From positions 1-64,000 of the forward strand of contig JAPKMO010000008.1 in assembly GCA_026645945.1 (NCBI GenBank): 64,000 nt of DNA, read 5' to 3'. The notes beneath the pieces were generated by a model. The model had not been told where the DNA came from. It did no database searches and saw nothing but the letters and a program-made list of their open reading frames with translations. The position numbers and the translations under genes were made by a program. Position 1 is the stretch's first letter, and every line of letters starts with the position of its first letter. The DNA is from Anaerolineae bacterium (GTDB lineage Bacteria; Chloroflexota; Anaerolineae; Aggregatilineales; Phototrophicaceae). Of this stretch, positions 38,787 to 47,506 are shown piece by piece.

Positions 38787-39967
38787 AACGAATGCTGTTT
38801 CTGTTTTCGGATACCGGCGGCGGCCACCGGGCGGCGGCGGAGGCGATCCGGGATGCGCTTTTGCTGCGGTACGAAAACCAGGTTCGCGTCGAGATGATAG
38901 ATGTGTTCCGCTCCTACACCCCGTTTCCGTTTAAGTATATGCCGGAGATGTACCCCTGGATTATCAACTACAGCAAAACCTCTTGGGGCATCAGCTATAA
39001 ACTGACTAACTCGAAAGAAAGCGCGCGGCTGCTGTCGCGTGGGATGTATGTCTCCATCGAAAAGGGGCTTAAACGCCTGTATAAAGAAAACCCGGCGGAT
39101 GTGGTGGTGTGCGTGCATTCCATCCTCACGCAGCCGGCCATGCAGGCGCTCACCCGTTTTGAAAGACGCCCGCCTTTTATAACGGTCGTCACTGACCTGG
39201 TTTCGACGCATATGTTCTGGTACGACAAACGGGTAGACCGCTGCCTGGTGCCGACGCGCCCGGCCTACGAACGCGGCCTGAAAAGCGGCCTGAAGCCGGA
39301 ACAACTGCGCGTGACCGGCCTGCCGGTGCATCCGCGTTTTGCGGAGGGATTGACCGATAAAAGCTCGGCTCGGCGCGAACTGGGCTGGGACCCTGACCTA
39401 CCCGCTATTTTGATGGTCGGGGGCGGCGAAGGCATGGGGCCGCTGTATAAAACCGCCCGCGCCATTAACGATGAAAAGTTCCCCTGCCAGCTTGCGATCA
39501 TCGCCGGGCGCAACAAAATGCTGAAAGATAAGCTGGAGGCCCACGAGTGGAACCAGCCGACCCACATTTACCCGTTCGTGACCAATATGCCGGTGCTGAT
39601 GGCCGCCGCCGACATCCTGGTGACGAAGGCCGGCCCGGCCACCATCAGCGAAGCCTGTATCGCCGGGCTGCCGCTCATCCTCAACGACGCCATACCCGGC
39701 CAGGAAACCGGCAACGTGGATTATGTGGTTGAAAACGGCGCCGGCGTGTTCGCGCCCAGCGTGCGCGGCGTGGTGGACGCGGTGGCGGAGTGGCTGTCGG
39801 AAGGGGCGGCGGGGCTGCGGCGGCGCTCGGATAATGCCCGCCGGCTGGGACGCCCGGACGCGGTGTGGACGATTGCCGATGAAGTGTGGCATCATGCTCA
39901 TAAACCGCTTATCCCGACCAACCGCCGCGCGCCGGTCTTTGAACTGCCGGGGCGCGCGTGGCGTTAA
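38783..39967 (+). CDS. GT28 glycosyltransferase, MGDG synthase / UgtP-like
   Basis: This 394-residue GT-B enzyme has the N-terminal MGDG_synth domain (LFLFSDTGGGHRAAAEAI, PFKYMPEMYPWIINYSK, DVVVCVHSILTQPA, ITVVTDLVSTHMFW). The C-terminal donor domain has ILMVGGGEGMGPL, PFVTNMPVLMAAADILVTKAGPATISEA and LILNDAIPGQETGN. These enzymes transfer glucose or galactose to diacylglycerol to make glycolipids. It is translationally coupled to DUF951. The product is probably a membrane glycolipid; donor sugar specificity cannot be read from sequence. Confidence 0.93.
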   Translation: MKRMLFLFSDTGGGHRAAAEAIRDALLLRYENQVRVEMIDVFRSYTPFPFKYMPEMYPWIINYSKTSWGISYKLTNSKESARLLSRGMYVSIEKGLKRLYKENPADVVVCVHSILTQPAMQALTRFERRPPFITVVTDLVSTHMFWYDKRVDRCLVPTRPAYERGLKSGLKPEQLRVTGLPVHPRFAEGLTDKSSARRELGWDPDLPAILMVGGGEGMGPLYKTARAINDEKFPCQLAIIAGRNKMLKDKLEAHEWNQPTHIYPFVTNMPVLMAAADILVTKAGPATISEACIAGLPLILNDAIPGQETGNVDYVVENGAGVFAPSVRGVVDAVAEWLSEGAAGLRRRSDNARRLGRPDAVWTIADEVWHHAHKPLIPTNRRAPVFELPGRAWR

Positions 39968-39999
39968 GCGGCCTCATAAATCAAACTTGTGCTGCTTTG

Positions 40000-40094
40000 G
40001 CCCTCATCCCCCGGCCCCTTCTCTCTCAGGGCGAAGGGAAGGAATGTGCTTTTAAAGTCCCTCTCCATGAGGGAGAGGGATTTCGGGTGAGGGC
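40000..40094. repeat. imperfect palindromic dispersed repeat
   Basis: A 95-bp element with outer arms gccctcatccc and gggtgagggc, and inner arms of the ccctctc/gagaggg type, fills most of the gap after the GT28 gene. Such ccctctcc...gagggagaggg repeats are common intergenic elements in several bacterial phyla, as I recall. It may act as a terminator. The rest of the gap up to the S41 gene shows no gene. Confidence 0.65.
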
Positions 40095-40209
40095 AAAAAG
40101 GGCCATCAGAGATTTGAACGATTTATGACCAGTCCTCAATTAATCTTATCCAGGTGGACACGCTCCGCCCGTATCTGTTTGTTCAGGCAGTTGAGAGGTT
40201 TTCGGCAGG

Positions 40210-42207
40210 ATGATAAACAAGCGTCTGGTTTTATTGGCGGGGGCGCTGCTGGCGCTCATAAGCATGTCGGCGGCTTTCGCTCAGGATTTCCCCCCGGCGG
40301 CCATCCTGAATGACGAGGGCGGCCCGGCGGTTATTCGCGGCTCGGTGGTTTATACGAACCTGTTTTTCACCGCCGGGGCCGGCGAGCCGCTCATCATTCT
40401 GGAAGATCAGGCCGGTTTTGTAGACCGGGATAAATATTTTCTCATGCCCATCGAGTCGCAGGTGATCGGCCATATCACGTCCGATTTTTACACCTCGCCT
40501 TTCACTTATAATCTGTCGCTGCCCATCGTGCCGCAGGGTTCGCTGCGCGATGTAGACCAGAACGACGAAGCTGATACCGGCGTGATGATTTTCGCCGTCG
40601 CCTACTGGGAAAACATCTGGGGCGACCCGTACCTGGAAGAACGCGATTTGCAGGGCGGCGGCTGGTCTACGGCCTATGCCTCCACCCGCATCAACCAGGA
40701 CCCGTCCGCCGAAGGCGAGGTGATTGGCGGTAAGTATGTGGTCTATGCGCCGGAGGATGGGCAGGGTTTCCCCGCCGGTTTTGGCGAGGACGGCAGGCTG
40801 TTCACGGCGGATGACCCGATTGTGGCGCTGCCGGCGGGTTATACCATCGTGGATATGGATGCCGACCCGTTCACCTTCGACCGCTCCCGCGAGGCGGTGA
40901 TTGATCTGATCGAAGGGGAAGACGCGCAGCTCGATGATTTTTCCAGCCTCGACCTGCCGGAAGCCTTCGACGCCATGATCGAGATGATGCGGAAGGAATA
41001 TGCCTTCACCGAACTGAAACGGGTGGATTGGGACGCCCTGCACGCGCAGTTCCGCCCGCGCTTCGAGCAGGCCCAGGCTTCCAACGACTCGACGGTTTAT
41101 CTGCTGGCGCTGCGTGATTTTATCCGCGCCATCCCAGACGGCCACCACCAGATACCGCTGGTCGGCCCGCTGCACGCGATGTTCAGCCGGGAGGTCGCCG
41201 GCGGCCTGGGGATGGCGATCCGTGAAACCGATGATGGGCGCGTCATCACCAATTTCATCCTGCCGGACGGCCCGGCAGACCAGGCCGGAATCGAACTGGG
41301 GGCGGAAATTCTGTCCTTAAACGGCCAGCCGATTCAAAGCGCCATCCGCGAGACGATTCCCTGGTCGGCCCCCTTCAGCGCCAAACACGTCCTGCGATTG
41401 CAGCAGCTCCGGTATGTGATTCGTTTCCCGCTCGGCACGAGCGTGGAAGTAAACTACCGCAATCCCGGCCAGAGCGAGACGCGGACTGCCCGGCTGATGA
41501 CGGTGGAGGAAAACGCCAGCTTCAATTTTTCGTCGTTCAACGTTGGGCTGACCGATACCGAACTGCCGGTGGAATATCGCCTGCTGCCGAGCGGCTACCT
41601 GTACGTCAAAATTTACAGCTTTTTCGACAACAGCCGCCTGACGATTATGCTGTGGGAACGTATGATGCAGACCTTAAACGACCAGAGCCTGCCGGGGCTG
41701 ATTATTGACATGCGCCAGAACGGCGGCGGCAGCGGTTTTCTGGCAAACCAGATGGCGGCTTATTTCTTCAACGAGCCGTTGGAAATCGGCAATACCGGCA
41801 CGTATGACAAGGAGCGCGGAGAATTTTACTTCGACCCGCGCGGGATGCGGCGGTTTTACCTGCCGCCGGAGGAGCTGCGTTACGGCGGCCCAGTGGCCGT
41901 GCTGGTGGGGCCAAGCTGCGCCAGCGCGTGCGAGTTCTTTAGCTATGCAATGTCGCTTAAAGACCGCGCTGCCATCGTCGGCCAGTATCCGACCGCCGGT
42001 CTGGGCGGCAGCCAGAAGGCCTTTACCATGCCGGGCGGCCTGGTTTTGCAGTTTTCCATCGGGCGGACGATAGACGCGGACGGTAATATCATCATCGAAG
42101 GCGTGGGCGTCGTGCCGACGGTGCGGGTGCCGGTCAACGAAGAAACCCTGTTCAGCCAGGAGGACCCAGTTTTGCAGGCGGCGGTGAATTTCCTGGACGG
42201 TAATTAG
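40210..42207 (+). CDS. secreted S41-family peptidase with PDZ domain
   Basis: This 665-residue exported protein has a signal peptide (LVLLAGALLALISMSAAFAQ), about 220 residues of unknown beta-rich sequence, a helical S41 N-domain (AFDAMIEMMRKEYAFTELKRVDW), a PDZ-like domain (GGLGMAIRETDDGRVITNFILPDG) and a C-terminal S41 peptidase core. The core shows LIIDMRQNGGGSG and LVGPSCASACEFFSYAMSLKDRAAIVG, which places the likely nucleophile Ser in SCASACEF and the Lys in the following helix region. These are tail-specific type proteases working outside the cytoplasm. The N-terminal extension is longer than in CtpA. Confidence 0.9.
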   Translation: MINKRLVLLAGALLALISMSAAFAQDFPPAAILNDEGGPAVIRGSVVYTNLFFTAGAGEPLIILEDQAGFVDRDKYFLMPIESQVIGHITSDFYTSPFTYNLSLPIVPQGSLRDVDQNDEADTGVMIFAVAYWENIWGDPYLEERDLQGGGWSTAYASTRINQDPSAEGEVIGGKYVVYAPEDGQGFPAGFGEDGRLFTADDPIVALPAGYTIVDMDADPFTFDRSREAVIDLIEGEDAQLDDFSSLDLPEAFDAMIEMMRKEYAFTELKRVDWDALHAQFRPRFEQAQASNDSTVYLLALRDFIRAIPDGHHQIPLVGPLHAMFSREVAGGLGMAIRETDDGRVITNFILPDGPADQAGIELGAEILSLNGQPIQSAIRETIPWSAPFSAKHVLRLQQLRYVIRFPLGTSVEVNYRNPGQSETRTARLMTVEENASFNFSSFNVGLTDTELPVEYRLLPSGYLYVKIYSFFDNSRLTIMLWERMMQTLNDQSLPGLIIDMRQNGGGSGFLANQMAAYFFNEPLEIGNTGTYDKERGEFYFDPRGMRRFYLPPEELRYGGPVAVLVGPSCASACEFFSYAMSLKDRAAIVGQYPTAGLGGSQKAFTMPGGLVLQFSIGRTIDADGNIIIEGVGVVPTVRVPVNEETLFSQEDPVLQAAVNFLDGN

Positions 42208-42258
42208 CGCCGGTTCGGTTGTTCGGCCCGGTTTTGTGGCTCTTCACAAGAAATTCGC

Positions 42259-42288
42259 TTGCTACCCCGGCGTGTCTTCTGCTACGAT
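42259..42288 (+). promoter_or_regulatory. possible promoter of the nucleotidyltransferase gene
   Basis: TTGCTA (42259-42264) and TACGAT (42283-42288) are 18 bases apart and lie about 50 bases upstream of the start codon. Each box matches the sigma70 consensus at four positions. Confidence 0.4.
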
Positions 42289-42336
42289 GCGGGTAGTAAA
42301 TCGAGCAAACATTCAACCGGGAGGCATTTTTAGACG

Positions 42337-43410
42337 ATGAAAGCCGTGATTCTGGCGGCGGGTAAAGCGACCCGCCTGCGTCCTGTGACGTTAACCATGC
42401 CTAAGGCGCTGGTTCCGGTCGCCAATAAAACACTCATCGGTTACGCGATTGATGTTCTGAAGGGCGCCGGGCTGACCGACATCGGCATCGTCGTCAACGA
42501 CCTGGAGTCGCCCATTCCGCAGACGCTTGGCAGGGGCAACGGCATGGGCGTGAACCTGGAGTATATCGTCCAGGCGGAGCAGTTGGGGCTGGCCCATGCC
42601 GTCGGGCTGTGCCGGGATTTTGTGGGGGATGAGCCGTTCTGCGTGTTCCTGGGCGATAACATCTTCCAGGATAAGATGGAAAAGCTGTTTAACGGTTTTG
42701 TCGAGTCCGACGCCGAAACGGCCATCGCCCTGGGCGAAGTGTCTGACCCGACGCGCTACGGCATTGCGGAACTGGGCGACGACTGCATCAAGCGGGTGGT
42801 CGAAAAACCCAAAGAGCCGAAGTCGAACCTGGCGATTGCCGGGGTATATCTGTTCCGCCGTTCGATTTTTGATGCCATTGGGCGCATCAAACCCTCCTGG
42901 CGCAACGAACTGGAGATCACCGACGCCATCCAGACCTTGATTGATGATCGCTGCCGGGCGCGCCCCTACGTCCTCAAGGGCTGGTGGATTGACGCCGGTA
43001 AACCGGACGCCATCGTGCTGGCGAACCAGCTGGTGCTGGAAGACCTGCCATATACGCCCGCGCCGGAGGATAAAGACCAGATCATCGGCAAGTCAGAGGT
43101 TTCGCACCGCGTCCTGCTGGGCAAAAACAGCCAGGTGATTGACAGCGTGATTCGCGGCCCGGTCATCATCGGCGATAACACCATCATTCGCAACAGCTAC
43201 ATCGGCCCGTATACCTCGCTGGGCGATAACGTGGTGGTCGAGGGCAGCGAAATCGAGGCCAGCATCGTGATGAAAAACTGCGTCATCCGCAACATTCCGG
43301 GGCGCATTGACTCCAGCCTGCTGGCGGACAACGCCCACGTGGTGGCCGCTCAGCGGATGCCCGCCGCGCGGCGTTTAATCCTGGCCGAAAACAGTTATGT
43401 GCAGCTTTAG
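42337..43410 (+). CDS. sugar-1-phosphate nucleotidyltransferase with left-handed beta-helix
   Basis: This 357-residue protein is a long RmlA-type enzyme, like archaeal bifunctional and Streptomyces long glucose-1-phosphate thymidylyltransferases. The nucleotide-binding loop is ILAAGKATRLRPVTLTMPKALVPVANKTLIGYA. The catalytic metal Asp is in FLGDNIF, and sugar-site residues are in GIAELGDDCIKRVVEKPKEP and WIDAGKPDAIVLAN. From about residue 255 hexapeptide repeats (VIRGPVIIGDNTIIRNSYIGP and so on) form a beta-helix tail. It would make dTDP- or UDP-sugars for the glycosyltransferases in the window. The exact sugar is undetermined. Confidence 0.92.
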   Translation: MKAVILAAGKATRLRPVTLTMPKALVPVANKTLIGYAIDVLKGAGLTDIGIVVNDLESPIPQTLGRGNGMGVNLEYIVQAEQLGLAHAVGLCRDFVGDEPFCVFLGDNIFQDKMEKLFNGFVESDAETAIALGEVSDPTRYGIAELGDDCIKRVVEKPKEPKSNLAIAGVYLFRRSIFDAIGRIKPSWRNELEITDAIQTLIDDRCRARPYVLKGWWIDAGKPDAIVLANQLVLEDLPYTPAPEDKDQIIGKSEVSHRVLLGKNSQVIDSVIRGPVIIGDNTIIRNSYIGPYTSLGDNVVVEGSEIEASIVMKNCVIRNIPGRIDSSLLADNAHVVAAQRMPAARRLILAENSYVQL

Positions 43411-43483
43411 CCGGCGGGCGCGGCTGAACGTTTTAAGCGACGAACGAGTAATGTGAGCAGCACACTATTCCGGGGTAGGGGAA

Positions 43484-44512
43484 ATGGCAACGGTATCCGT
43501 AGCGATTTTAGGACTGGGGCGTATCGGGGCGTCGGCGGCGCTGGCGCTTAAACGCTATAACGAAGGCAAAAACGCGCAGCACACCTTTGAAGTTACCGCC
43601 GCCGACCTGCGCGCCGGCGTGCGGGATGACGCGCAGAAAATCGGGCTGCCGAAGGTCGAGCGCAGCCTGTTCGACGCGGCGCGCGGGCGCGACATCGTGG
43701 TGTTGGCGCTGCCCTATGCCGACGTGCTGGCGGCCTATAAATCGCTGGCGGGGGAGTTCCGCCCTGGCGCGGTCGTGCTGGATGCCTCGCCGCTTAAACA
43801 GCCGTCGCTGGCCTGGGCGAAGGAACACCTGCCGGCGGAAGTGCACATGGTTGGGATGACGCCGGTGCTGAATCCCAAGTACCTGTTCGACGGCCTGGAC
43901 GATACCGCCCACGCGCAGCCGGATTTGTTCGACAAGGGTGGTATGCTGCTGACGCCGAGCGTCAGCGCCGTGCGGGACGCGGTGGAGCTGGCTTCGGATT
44001 TTTCGACCATCCTGGGCGCGACGCCGTTTTTTGTAGACCCCGCCGAACACGACAGCCTGATGGCGCTGACCGAGGGGCTGCCGGAACTGCTGGGCGTGGC
44101 CGCTTTTTACATGGCGTCCCGGCGCGAAGGTTGGAACGACGCCCAACGGCTGACCAACCCGGCTTTTGGCCGCCTGACGCGCGCGCTGTTTGATACCCAC
44201 CCGGACGACCTGCGCGACGGCTGGCTGAACAACCGCGAAAATCTGCTGCGCCACCTGGACGCGCTGCTGGAAAACCTGCGTCTGTTCCGGGGCATCCTGG
44301 CGCAAAACGACCGGGATGCCCTGACCGGCGCGCTGTTTGAAGCCTCCGAAGCCTACAGCGCCTGGGTCAACCGCCGCCATAACGCTCGCTGGGATGAAGA
44401 ATCGTCGCCGGAGAGTCCGCCTTCGATGGGTATTTCGATGATGACGAACCTGATGGGCGGTTTCCTGACCAGACGGCTGCAAGGCCGCGACAACGGCGAG
44501 GAAAAAACTTAA
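43484..44512 (+). CDS. prephenate dehydrogenase-like (TyrA) protein
   Basis: This 342-residue protein has an N-terminal Rossmann domain (VAILGLGRIGASAALALKRY) and a helical C-terminal half, as in prephenate/arogenate dehydrogenases. Family features include the strand-loop DASPLKQPSLAWAKEHLP, VGMTPVLNP (the His of the usual GxHP motif is replaced by Thr-Pro) and PAEHDSLMALTEGLPELLG, which matches DxxxA-type substrate helices. Loss of the catalytic-region His in VGMTP means it may not act on prephenate. It stands away from the DAHP synthase gene, with a GGGGTAGGGG site and its own terminator. Confidence 0.78.
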   Translation: MATVSVAILGLGRIGASAALALKRYNEGKNAQHTFEVTAADLRAGVRDDAQKIGLPKVERSLFDAARGRDIVVLALPYADVLAAYKSLAGEFRPGAVVLDASPLKQPSLAWAKEHLPAEVHMVGMTPVLNPKYLFDGLDDTAHAQPDLFDKGGMLLTPSVSAVRDAVELASDFSTILGATPFFVDPAEHDSLMALTEGLPELLGVAAFYMASRREGWNDAQRLTNPAFGRLTRALFDTHPDDLRDGWLNNRENLLRHLDALLENLRLFRGILAQNDRDALTGALFEASEAYSAWVNRRHNARWDEESSPESPPSMGISMMTNLMGGFLTRRLQGRDNGEEKT

Positions 44513-44543
44513 CGCAGCGGCGCGCAAGCGCAGAGACGCACAG

Positions 44544-44606
44544 CAGAGGGTTTAAGCAGGGCAGCGCCGGCGCGCGCCCTGTGACCTTTAAACCCTCTGT
44601 TTTTTA
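44544..44606 (+). terminator. strong intrinsic terminator of the TyrA-like gene
   Basis: CAGAGGGTTTAA (44544-44555) pairs over 12 bp with the complementary stretch ending at 44599. An inner GC-rich hairpin lies in the loop, and a run of seven T follows (44600-44606). Its U-run overlaps the stop codon of the convergent GT87 gene. Confidence 0.9.
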
Positions 44607-45818
44607 TACGGCGGCGCGCTGCCGGGACAGCAGCCACATCACCAGCCCCCAGATCAGCATCATACCGAAAAACGGCAGCGCCAGCGCCAGGGCAGGCAGC
44701 GTATTGTCCGACGGCGGCTGCAAATAGCCCAGGATGATCGGCATGTGCAGGTTGATGAGCAGCGCCGAAACCAGACTGAGCATTTTGAGGCGCGTGCGCT
44801 GGCGGGGGGACAGCCCGTACCGCTCGCGGAACAGCACGATATACACCAGCAGCGCCGACAGCATCCCGTGAATGCCCAGCGTCGAACCGGCCAGCAGCGC
44901 CACCAGCAGCACCGCTGCGTATTCGAGGTCGAATTTTTCGGCGGGCGTGCGCGACATGGCAGCCGGGCGCGAGATGAGGTACAGCGTCAGCCCGCCCAAA
45001 CCGAACAGCAGCCCGAAGCGCGTCAGCGTCACCAGCGCCGGGCTGACCAGCAGCGGAATGATCTGCGGCGATTCGGAAAATAACTTCTGCGCGAAGCCCA
45101 GGATGGCATTGTTAGAGTGGTTCAGCGCCGGCTGACCTTCCGCCGTCAGGTTGGGCAGCACGTTCAGCAGGTAATACACGAAGGTGTCTGCACCGGAAAC
45201 GGCCATCTGGAAGATGATCGCCAGCAGCGTAGTGACCGCCGCGCTGAAGACCACCCGCCATTCTCGTTTCCACAGGAAGTACAGCACCAACAGCCCCGGA
45301 TAAAACTTCGTCCATACCGCCAGCGCCAGCAGAACTCCGGCCAGGCGCGGCCTGCCGGTTCGATAAGCCGCCCAGGCTCCGGCGGTGGCGGCCAGCAGCA
45401 CGATGGTGATCTGCCCCATCCAGAACGACATCAGCGTGGGCGCGAACAGCGGCGTGACCGCCCACAGAATCAGCCGGTGATGGCGGCGGGTGATAAAGCG
45501 GCTGAGTAATGCCAGCGTCCCGGTCAGCAGTACGATGTTGAGTGCAAACCAGAGCCGCGCCGACGTTCTTTCATCGCGTGCGACTGCCACCAGCGGCGTC
45601 ATAAGCTGGACTTGCAGCGGCGGGCCGACGTAATCGCTGCTTTGCAGGTCGGCGTACAGCGGTCTGCCGTCCAGGATGCGGGATACGCCCCGGTAGTAAT
45701 AACCGTAATCGCCCGCGCCGTTGGGGTGCGTGGTGTAAATGAGCAGCGCCACCGCCAGGAAAACCAGCCACAGCAGGCCGATCAGCACCCAGGGCAGGTA
45801 ATAACGCGGATTTTTCAT
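44604..45818 (-). CDS. GT87-family membrane glycosyltransferase
   Basis: This 404-residue protein with about eleven hydrophobic helices fits the GT87/DUF2029 mannosyltransferase family. The first loop has GAGDYGYYYRGVSRILDGRPLYADL (the presumed catalytic Asp region), followed by VGPPLQVQLMTPLVA, PTLMSFWMGQITIVLLAATAGAW and AVWTKFYPGLLVLYFLWKREWR, all typical of GT87. It would transfer a sugar from a polyprenyl-phosphate donor outside the membrane. The ATG at 45818 overlaps the stop of the upstream membrane gene by 4 bases; a longer frame to 46043 is a shadow of that gene. Confidence 0.85.
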   Translation of the reverse strand: MKNPRYYLPWVLIGLLWLVFLAVALLIYTTHPNGAGDYGYYYRGVSRILDGRPLYADLQSSDYVGPPLQVQLMTPLVAVARDERTSARLWFALNIVLLTGTLALLSRFITRRHHRLILWAVTPLFAPTLMSFWMGQITIVLLAATAGAWAAYRTGRPRLAGVLLALAVWTKFYPGLLVLYFLWKREWRVVFSAAVTTLLAIIFQMAVSGADTFVYYLLNVLPNLTAEGQPALNHSNNAILGFAQKLFSESPQIIPLLVSPALVTLTRFGLLFGLGGLTLYLISRPAAMSRTPAEKFDLEYAAVLLVALLAGSTLGIHGMLSALLVYIVLFRERYGLSPRQRTRLKMLSLVSALLINLHMPIILGYLQPPSDNTLPALALALPFFGMMLIWGLVMWLLSRQRAAV

Positions 45819-47293
45819 GTGTCCCCCAGCGCGGATTTGTCGCCCATTTGCAGCAGCGTGCGCGCGGTCAGCGTCTCGACGCCGTAATAACGAGCGGCGC
45901 AGACGTTCATGCCTTTTTCTGTCTCCGGGCCGAGCGGCTCTAACCCGGCGCGGATGGTCAGGTCTACCTGGAGCATGGTGGTGACGATGTGTTTCTCGCC
46001 GCCGCTGGCATCGGCGCGGATGGCCTGGTCGCGGCTGTCCCATTCGGCGGCGAAAGCGCGGTAGTCCGGCAGTTCGGCCAGGATTTGCCCGGCGGCCAGC
46101 AGCGGGCCGCCGACCAGCAGGGCGGCGATCACGACGCCGGTGATGATCTGCGCGCGCGGTTTAATCACCGGCTGCCGCCGGCGCGCGCCCAGCCCCATCA
46201 CGCTGCCCCAGAAAACCGCCGCGCCCACCAGCGCCAGCTGCGGCATGATGTATACGCGCGCCGCCGGCGCGACCGAGGTAGCATAAATCGGCGGGGCCAG
46301 GCAGGCGGCGATGAGGATGAAGGTGATGGCCGCCGACAGCACCAGCAGCCGCCGGACGGCGCGCGGCGACAGGCGCAGGCGCGAGTCCAGCGGGTGCAGG
46401 CGGTAAAACAGCAGCATCGGCAGCAGCGCCGAAACGATTATCGCCACCGGCGAAAAAAGCCCGGCGGCAGTGGCAGCATACGAAAAGGTGATATACAGGG
46501 TGCGCCAGGCGACCACCGGCAGCGGCAGCGGGTCGGGGAATTGGGCGCGGCGGTTGGCGTTGCCCGGTGCGGCCAGGATGATGAACATGGCCGCCAGCGA
46601 GCAAACCAGCCCAACTGCCAGCAGCGCCAGCGCCGGACGTTTGATCGTGGGTGGGGCGAACAGTAGAAAACCCAGGAAGGTCAGCCCTAGAATGGCGATC
46701 TGGAAGGCGACGTACACTTCCGACAGGCCGCCGGCGAAAAATGTGACGACGGCGAAAACTACCGGCGCGGCAGGGGGGATGCGTCCCGGAGAGCGGCGCA
46801 GCGTATACACAAAATAACCGGCCAGGAACGAGAGAGCGATCAGCGGGATGGTGTAGGGGATGACCGCGCCCATCCAGTAAAGCGACTGGATGCGGCTGGG
46901 TGTGCCGTCGAAAACGGCGAAGACCACCAGCGCGCCCAGCGCCAGCGCCATAAAACGCGGCTGCGGCAGCCGGAAAACCAGCAAAATCTGGTAAATCGCC
47001 CAGACCGCCGCCGCCGTCCAGGTCACCAGCACCAGCGCTGGCAGCACCGATGTCAGCCCTGGCCCAACCGGTGCAGCGATCCCCTTTACTATCTATTCGG
47101 TGAATCGCCCACCCCAGTTGTTGTACCACCACAGCGCCGAACCGATCACGCCGTCCGACAGCGCCCGCCAGGTCGTGCAGTAATCGTCGGCCATATAGCG
47201 GCTGTACAGCCCAGCATAAGCCATCGCCAGCAGCGGCAGCAGCAGGGCGGCCAGCAGCAGCGCCGGAGTCACTTTTCGCGCAGTGTTTTCCAT
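45815..47293 (-). pseudogene. DUF6056-like membrane glycosyltransferase gene interrupted by an in-frame TAG
   Basis: From the ATG at 47293 a frame of 66 codons (signal-anchor helix LLLAALLLPLLAMAYAGLY, then MADDYCTTWRALSDG and the family-typical NWGGRFTE) stops at a TAG at 47093-47095. The same frame then continues without another stop for 425 codons to 45815, giving about ten further membrane helices with no gap or shift. A restart at the GTG at 47047 is possible but lacks a clear ribosome site. A single base change would restore a protein of about 492 residues resembling DUF6056, a family of polytopic membrane proteins of presumed glycosyltransferase type. Its end is translationally coupled to the GT87 gene. 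It could be a recent nonsense mutation, an assembly error or a case of stop-codon readthrough. Confidence 0.75.
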
Positions 47294-47506
47294 AGACGAT
47301 TGCCCCGTGTGTTCTGTCGTTTATCCACACCCCATCCTACACCAATCCCCCGGCGGCGAAACGTAAAAGAACACGCTCATCAACTCCTAAGCGCGCTTTT
47401 ATCTCGATTTCATGGCTTTTTCAGCCATGAATCCTACATTGAGAAACGGTAAGCGTGTGACGATTTCTCTCTCGTATATCCACGCTTTGTTCTGGGAGGA
47501 GTAAAC

